DNA from: Planoprotostelium fungivorum
Taxonomy: Eukaryota; Evosea; Variosea; Cavosteliida; Cavosteliaceae
NCBI GenBank assembly: GCA_003024175.1
Contig: MDYQ01000324.1
Coordinates: 1 to 23,506 of the forward strand
Length of the DNA stretch: 23,506 nucleotides
Direction of reading: 5' to 3'
Shown one piece after another: positions 18,894 through 23,506 of the stretch. The notes under the pieces are model-generated. The model was not told the origin of the DNA, searched no databases, and was given only the letters and a program-made list of their open reading frames with translations. Within the stretch, counting starts at the first letter, position 1. Every line of letters begins with the position of its first letter. A program made the position numbers and the translations under genes.

Positions 18894-20039
18894 GGTATCG
18901 ACCTATCAAGAGGTACCACTGGGCAAAGTTGAGGTGATAACCAATCATCGTCAACACATCGCATACTGATACGAAAGCAGACACCCGATCGAACAGAGGT
19001 GGCAGAGCCTCAGTCTGAGACATTACCATCCACACTGCTCTCAGGAAGTACACCATCATTCAATGCACATCTAGCTCGAGAGGAGACAACGGAGGATATC
19101 ACTATTTCAGAGGTGAGACTTCATCCGATAGAACGGTTACATCATCATCTCATTCAGTTTCAGATCCCAGAGATGAAGAAGCTGGTGTTGTGCACCACCG
19201 CTCAGTTGAAAGAGTACAGCCGATTGCACTGCAATGGTAAGATTGGCAGGAGCAGAGCACAGATCATCGGTCGACTGACTGGTGTCTCTCCTAAGGAGGC
19301 TCAAGTGGCGTTAGATGCCGTCACCATCACAGAGAAGAAGGGACTCACCAACACAGATGGATTTGGACAGATGAAGATGAAGGTAAGTGACTATTTCCAT
19401 CATGTCTTCTGATGATAGACCGCGCTGAAGTATCAACACTATCGAAGAGGATACAAGAGGACCCAGATATGAAGAACATGTGCCAGCTGTGGGAGGCAAT
19501 GCGAGTTGCTGAGGGAGTCAGATTTACCCTTCACAATCGCCTAACAAATGGAACGCAGAATTACGGACACATCTTTCTTGGTGAGATGGACGTGACGTGA
19601 TGAAGAGTTGATTGTATTCTTAAGATCCTGCTCTCCAGATGTATGGCGATGACTGATGGTTCGTGATGGATTATTGACCGAGACGTACAAAATCTCTGAG
19701 ACCATCATGTTTGACGGAGAACCAAACACAATCTTCAAGTACTGCCACAGGTGAGAGTTCACAAAGTAGCGCGGGATTGATGAACTTCAGATCTGTGTTG
19801 GATGAGAAGAGGTACAGTTGTGGACTACCGAAGTTTGGCACTGACGAGACGTGGTGGCTTCGTTTCGTTGAACTGAAAGGTGAGTTTTCGAAGTTTTCTG
19901 TAGTTGTAACGAGACAACAGATGCACGACAATCATCGTATCGGCACTTTTATCATCACTTGGTCTTCATCTACTGTGCAAAATCTTATGGGATATGGTGT
20001 ACCTGGAGACAGAGCACGCATCGTATACTATACGATCAT
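18894..20039 (+). pseudogene. Unrecognised multi-exon gene, apparently decayed, with a SAP-like segment
   Basis: Several stretches look like true coding sequence. 18907-18931 (TYQEVPLGKVE) splices over a 43-nt intron to 18975-19112 (QTPDRTEVAEPQ...TEDITISE), and that over a 51-nt intron (19113-19163) to IPEMKKLVLCTTAQLKEYSR and onward to about 19383. Residues from TTAQLKEYSRLHCNGKIG to RAQIIGRLTG resemble a SAP DNA-binding motif. Later pieces are KRIQEDPDMKNMCQLWEAMR (19440-19580), LLTETYKISETIMFDGEPN to KYCHR (19648-19751), and SVLDEKRYSCGLPKFGTDET to FVELKG (19792-19880); the last two join across a 40-nt intron. I could not close all frames: a TGA stands just before the 19648 piece, and the junction at 19383-19418 is out of phase. 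It is either a pseudogene or a gene with sequence errors. Confidence 0.45.
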
Positions 20040-20049
20040 TGGGTAAGAT

Positions 20050-20885
20050 CTGGATGAAAATAAAAAACAAAAGGAAATGTCTGAAGTTGTTGTCCGCGAG
20101 ACGTAGAGCCGCAAAATTTCCCATCACATCACATCACGATGGCCAACTCCCAAAAGACCAGAGGTCAAAGATAGAGAGGATAGTGCAGCGCGTATATCCT
20201 ACAAATACATTAGCGGCGCGATCGAAATGTCGCCCTCCATTGACATCTCGAAGAGTGAGCCAGCTCCCATTGCAATCCAACGTGCAAAGAGAAACAGGAC
20301 GCCGATTATAACTGGAGACATGAGGTGGTCTTCAACGATACACCAATGCGCTAGATGATTATCTGGTTTCTGATCAGTGTCACAGTGAATACTCTGACAG
20401 AGGCGGAATGAAAGATCGCTGTGGTGTGGGACATCATCTGATTTGAATCACATCATATGATGGAAATTCGAACTGCGTCCATCGAGCAGACTTGAAGGTG
20501 AGAGCATGTTATCGTCCATTTGTTTCACAACTTCAAACATCACCTGCCAAGCTCCAACCATGCAGCCTTGCAGATCGCCCTCAGTGGAGCTGATTCTTTG
20601 AAGAAGATGAAATTTTGACTGTCACACAGGAATATCACACAAATGTGGGGCCCTACGCTTTCAGATGCACCAAGGTTTTCCGCGACGAGGGAACAAGCAA
20701 TCTGGCTCGTTGGCCATTCAGCGTCTGTACTCTGTCATTGATGACGATGTGAGAGATTAATGATGATGTGAGAGCAGTCACCTGACTTGGCCCCATGATA
20801 GTTCTTCAAGTCCATGCCCTCACCTCCAGGAGTAGATCTGCTCTTGACGTAGCCATCACATGGGGTCAGAAATGGCTTATTTTGA
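20050..20885. other. Region without a supportable gene
   Basis: An open frame at 19994-20311 is Arg/Lys-rich but has no recognisable pattern. Around 20738-20775 there is a short imperfect direct repeat (GATGACGATGTGAGAG and GATGATGTGAGAG). The N-terminal region expected upstream of a ClpB NBD1 is not found here, so the pseudogene that follows lacks its 5' part. Confidence 0.45.
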
Positions 20886-21650
20886 GAGTCAGGAGAGCAC
20901 TCCAAATTCTCTCACAAAGGACGAAGAACAACCCGGTTCTCATTGGAGAGCCTGGAGTGGGAAAGACGGCCATCGTGGAAGGCATGGCCCTGCGCATCGT
21001 CAACGGTGACCTCCCAGAATCTGTCAAGAAGAAGATCTTCGCCCTCGATCTGGCATCCATCATCGCTGGTGCTAAATATCGTGAAGAGTTCGAGGAGAGA
21101 TTCAAGGCCGTACTAGAAGACGTCGCAGCCAGTCAGGGACAGGTGAGTCGAGAGGTGCATCTTCCATTGCTGATGATGTAGGTCATTCTCTTTGTTGATG
21201 AGATGCACGTCTTGGTCGGTGCCGGAGCTGCAGAAGGTGCTATCGATGTGAGTGAACGAAGGACTATCGTGCGAACATGATCGTCATCATCATTCGATGA
21301 AAAAATCCACACAATCTGATGACGATCAGGCATCAAACATGTTGAAGCCTCAACTCGCGAGAGGAGAACTCCACTGCATCGGAGCCACTCTAGTACTCTG
21401 AACGAACACCGAAAGTACATCGAGAAAGATGCCGCCCTGGCCAGAAGATTTAATCGGTTTACATCGGAGAGCCTTCCGTTCAAGACACGATCTCCCCAAG
21501 TTTGAACAATTTTCTCTGAGGGAGCATACAAGAGTGACGCTGCACCTGACAGATGGCTCATAGAGTCCACGGAGCCTCGCACCATCTCCGCTGATGACAT
21601 CGCTTCCCGTTTGAACATCTCTGGTTTGGTGGGCACCTCATCATCGCTGA
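20886..21650 (+). pseudogene. Broken ClpB/Hsp104 chaperone (NBD1 region)
   Basis: Part of the first AAA+ domain of a ClpB/Hsp104 disaggregase. Exon 1 to 21142 has [20 protein letters not shown] with the Walker [14 protein letters not shown] and [17 protein letters not shown]. Exon 2 (21182-21247) has Walker B ILFVDEMHVLVGAG. After an 82-nt intron, 21330 onward reads NMLKPQLARGELHCIGATL, then a frameshift and TGA at 21398-21400. RKYIEKDAALARRF continues in another frame, EPSVQDTIS in a third, then ISADDIASRLNISGLVG, which resembles the segment just before NBD2. The N-terminal domain, middle coiled coil and NBD2 are missing. Splice sites are still intact, so this was a normal genomic gene copy, not a retrocopy. 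ClpB/Hsp104 solubilises aggregates with Hsp70; this copy cannot. Confidence 0.88.
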
Positions 21651-22716
21651 CAGAACCCTCAAAGAAGAGAAACAACAGATCTGTCAGGGTCATGAAGAAG
21701 ACAGCCACACAGAGAAGGACAGGCCACACAAAGAAGAGAGGATCCAATACACAGAAGAAGAGAGAGCCAAAGAGCAATACGCTTGGATACCAATTTAAAT
21801 AGATCTCTTCATTTTCACTCTTTGTCATCGTGTCAGCAGAATACGCGAGACGTGATGATATTCTCAAAAAAAGTTAAAAAATAGATTTGTTCAAGATCCA
21901 ATGCCTTCTGCATCGTTCGTTGCTCGTCTGTTGTTAAAGCCATGTTAGACCAGTGTTAGATCGTCAGATCTGCTGATGTGATGCGACACCAAATTTACAA
22001 CCCGCCCTTCCCGATGCATGTGAGAGTTCTGTTGTAGAGGTGGCTGTTTTCATTTTGGGCGTTTTCTTTTGTGTGTGTGTTCACCAGCTTCCCACCGAAT
22101 CTCCGCACACCACAAGAACAAACGAACCACACGGTCACAGAACCACACGGTCACACAAAATTTCACAAACACATGAACCCTGCGGACGCACGATCATCCA
22201 CTCTACACCACCGATCACACCATACCACACGGAAGCAACCACAAGATGACCCCATCACACCACCGTCTCCATCATACAGACTCTTCGAACAAACTTATCC
22301 TGCCATCCCAACTCGCCACATCACCTCTCCCCTCTCTCGAAGAAACCGCCACCATTGATAGAACATTCTCTCTAATCTCAACGGTTACAATCTCGTCAGG
22401 AGTGGAGCCACCCGTGGATTTTAGATGCATCCCTCCGGGCCAGACGTCATTTAATGATGTCGCTATTTGCATCGAAATAAAAACTTAAACTTAAACTTCT
22501 TTTGTGTTCCTCCTCTTCTCTCCAGTTAGCACTTGTGATTATGTTAGATGTATGAATGTTTTGTATATTATTATCTGCGTTTGATCCGTTTATTCGATCG
22601 TATGTGGGTGATCTGATTTTGTTGTGATTGTTCTCTACTTCGTACTCCGCGTAATTTGTGGTTTGGTCTTTATTCAAGATGTGCGGAAAATCGGTACTAT
22701 TTTGAACATACCCAAC
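21651..22716. other. Gene-free stretch
   Basis: No coding sequence is supported. Lys/Arg-rich open frame continues from the pseudogene to about 21800. There are a 16-bp direct repeat (AACCACACGGTCACA, twice at about 22125-22156), and AATAAAAACTTAAACTTAAACTT at about 22476-22498, with a possible polyadenylation signal. Composition becomes AT-rich from 22480 to 22680. Confidence 0.45.
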
Positions 22717-22851
22717 ATGCCCAAGAAAACCAACCCTCCCACCTCCACTCAGCCCAAAGAGCACGACGAGTGCGGCTGGGGCTTCAACGGCAACGGCAAG
22801 CCTCACCTTGGACGAGTATTACAACGACGAGGGAAACCGCTAAGCCGCTGA
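22717..22851 (+). CDS. Possible small protein, 44 residues
   Basis: A short ORF starts MPKKTNPPTSTQPKEHDE, continues CGWGFNGNGKPHLG and ends QRRGKPLSR. Its first 30 codons use C-ending codons strongly (like well-expressed genes), in contrast to AT-rich flanks, which is the main reason to list it. The last part could belong to another frame: the sequence after CCTCACCTTG also reads DEYYNDEGNR then a stop in a shifted frame, so an intron or indel near 22810 is possible. Family unknown. Confidence 0.35.
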   Translation: MPKKTNPPTSTQPKEHDECGWGFNGNGKPHLGRVLQRRGKPLSR

Positions 22852-23256
22852 AGCCATAAACTTGCATTACAAAAATTGTGATCTTCTTTTTGCAGACACT
22901 CTGTTGTCTAAAGTAGTGCTCGAAATGACCACAAGAATGAGAAGAGAGAGACAAAGACGATCCGTGCGGATCTCGGTTCTTGCGATTGTAGATGACATGG
23001 TGAAAAAAAAGAAATCTACAATCGATATCAAACTGCGGAACCACAAACGAGAGCGTCCATCAAGAGGCACGACCCGAGTTCTCTTTCCTGCTATCCATAA
23101 GTGGAAGTGAATTGAAGTCTTCTAACGCATTTTGTAGTATTGGAATATCTGCAACCAATCACTGAAAAGAGTTAGAACAGACAGCCTTGCAGGTAAGAGT
23201 AGACTCTCGAAGGTTCAGTCTCTTAACGAGCATCGCAGGAGTCACCAAGGTCGAAC
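22852..23256. other. Upstream region of the last gene, with a likely 5'-UTR intron at 23193-23238
   Basis: The sequence CTTGCAG|GTAAGAG at 23192/23193 and CATCGCAG at 23238 make a typical 46-nt intron 18 bp before the ATG at 23257. It would lie in the 5' UTR. The basic open frame at 22862-23110 is not convincing as a protein. Confidence 0.5.
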
Positions 23257-23506
23257 ATGTCTCAAGCACTTTCATCGTTTGATCTCTTCAAGAGTGCCCT
23301 TACCGAGCCCTGGGATAAAATTAAGAGAGCCAAGACAGAGGAGAAACGAGAGAAGATCATCAAAGAAGCTTTGCCAGAGGCCACTACAACACAAATCGAA
23401 TCGATCCTCTTTGATTGGGAGTCTGATACGCCACTCCCTACTCAAGGAGCCGCCGGTGAGTGTCGACCCTTCTTATTTCTCTTTTTATTCTCTTTATTCT
23501 CGTCGC
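23257..23506 (+). CDS. First coding exon of a gene that leaves the window
   Basis: The exon 23257-23455 codes for 66 residues (MSQALSSFDLFKSALTEPWD, then KIKRAKTEEKREKIIKEALP and TTTQIESILFDWESD) and ends in phase 1 at a strong GTGAGT donor (23456). The sequence is charged and mostly helical, with no signal peptide, so the product is probably cytosolic or nuclear. The rest is outside the window and I do not recognise the family from this part. Confidence 0.65.
   Translation, partial: MSQALSSFDLFKSALTEPWDKIKRAKTEEKREKIIKEALPEATTTQIESILFDWESDTPLPTQGAAGECRPFLFLFLFSLFSS

Noticed and set aside
22125-22156. Short 16-bp direct repeat as part of a larger element
   Set aside because: Only two units and no terminal inverted repeats nearby.
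22862-23110. An 82-residue basic ORF
   Set aside because: No domain, no codon bias, weak context; it looks like chance.
1-23506. tRNA or rRNA genes
   Set aside because: No cloverleaf-like segment with conserved box A and box B, and no rRNA-like stretch, was seen on reading; a tRNAscan run would be decisive.

Overview
This window is nuclear DNA of an intron-dense, gene-dense eukaryote. Genes carry many short GT-AG introns, mostly 37-112 nt, with GTGAGT- or GTAAG-like donors. A chromodomain-bearing Ty3/gypsy retroelement and a Mutator-like transposase remnant lie at the left edge. The mix of a secreted GH16 beta-glucanase with a C-terminal X8-like domain, an unspecific peroxygenase, an MRH-domain secreted protein and a dienelactone hydrolase would suit an amoeboid protist (for example a protosteloid amoebozoan) or an early-branching fungus. 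The organism call is an inference from style and content only.

Layout. 1-2409: nested and decayed retroelement pieces, namely an LTR end, integrase plus chromodomain, a complete 199-bp LTR and an RNase H tail, followed by a transposase-like ORF. A one-base N gap at 713 joins two diverged copies of the same 321-bp integrase segment. 2413-2475 is a stray copy of the first exon of the next gene. From 3467 to 18346 come eight intact or nearly intact genes on strictly alternating strands: MRH-domain secreted protein (+), dienelactone hydrolase (-), GH16-X8 glucanase (+), heme-thiolate peroxygenase (-), large type I membrane protein (+, with one apparent single-base frameshift), 94-residue unknown protein (-), a 1151-residue coiled-coil protein (+) and an LRR protein (-). 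After that come a decayed or unresolved multi-exon gene (about 18.9-20.1 kb), a broken ClpB/Hsp104 NBD1 pseudogene (20.89-21.65 kb), a possible 44-residue ORF, and the first coding exon of a gene that leaves the window.

I rebuilt the splice structure by hand. For the MRH, hydrolase, glucanase, peroxygenase, 94-residue, coiled-coil and LRR genes all exon lengths and phases close to a multiple of three and reach a stop, which is good internal support. No RNA data were available.

The most interesting structure is at 16867-18011. What looks like a 136/137-bp minisatellite is on the minus strand an array of leucine-rich-repeat exons. Each complete unit is an exactly 84-nt exon (one 28-residue repeat, phase 1 at both ends) plus a 52- or 53-nt intron. 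The array therefore amplifies exon plus intron together, and any whole-unit gain or loss keeps the reading frame.

Four of the eight genes encode secreted or surface proteins (MRH, GH16-X8, peroxygenase, type I membrane protein). This fits a role in handling extracellular polysaccharide or prey and cell-wall material, but a shared pathway is only an inference.
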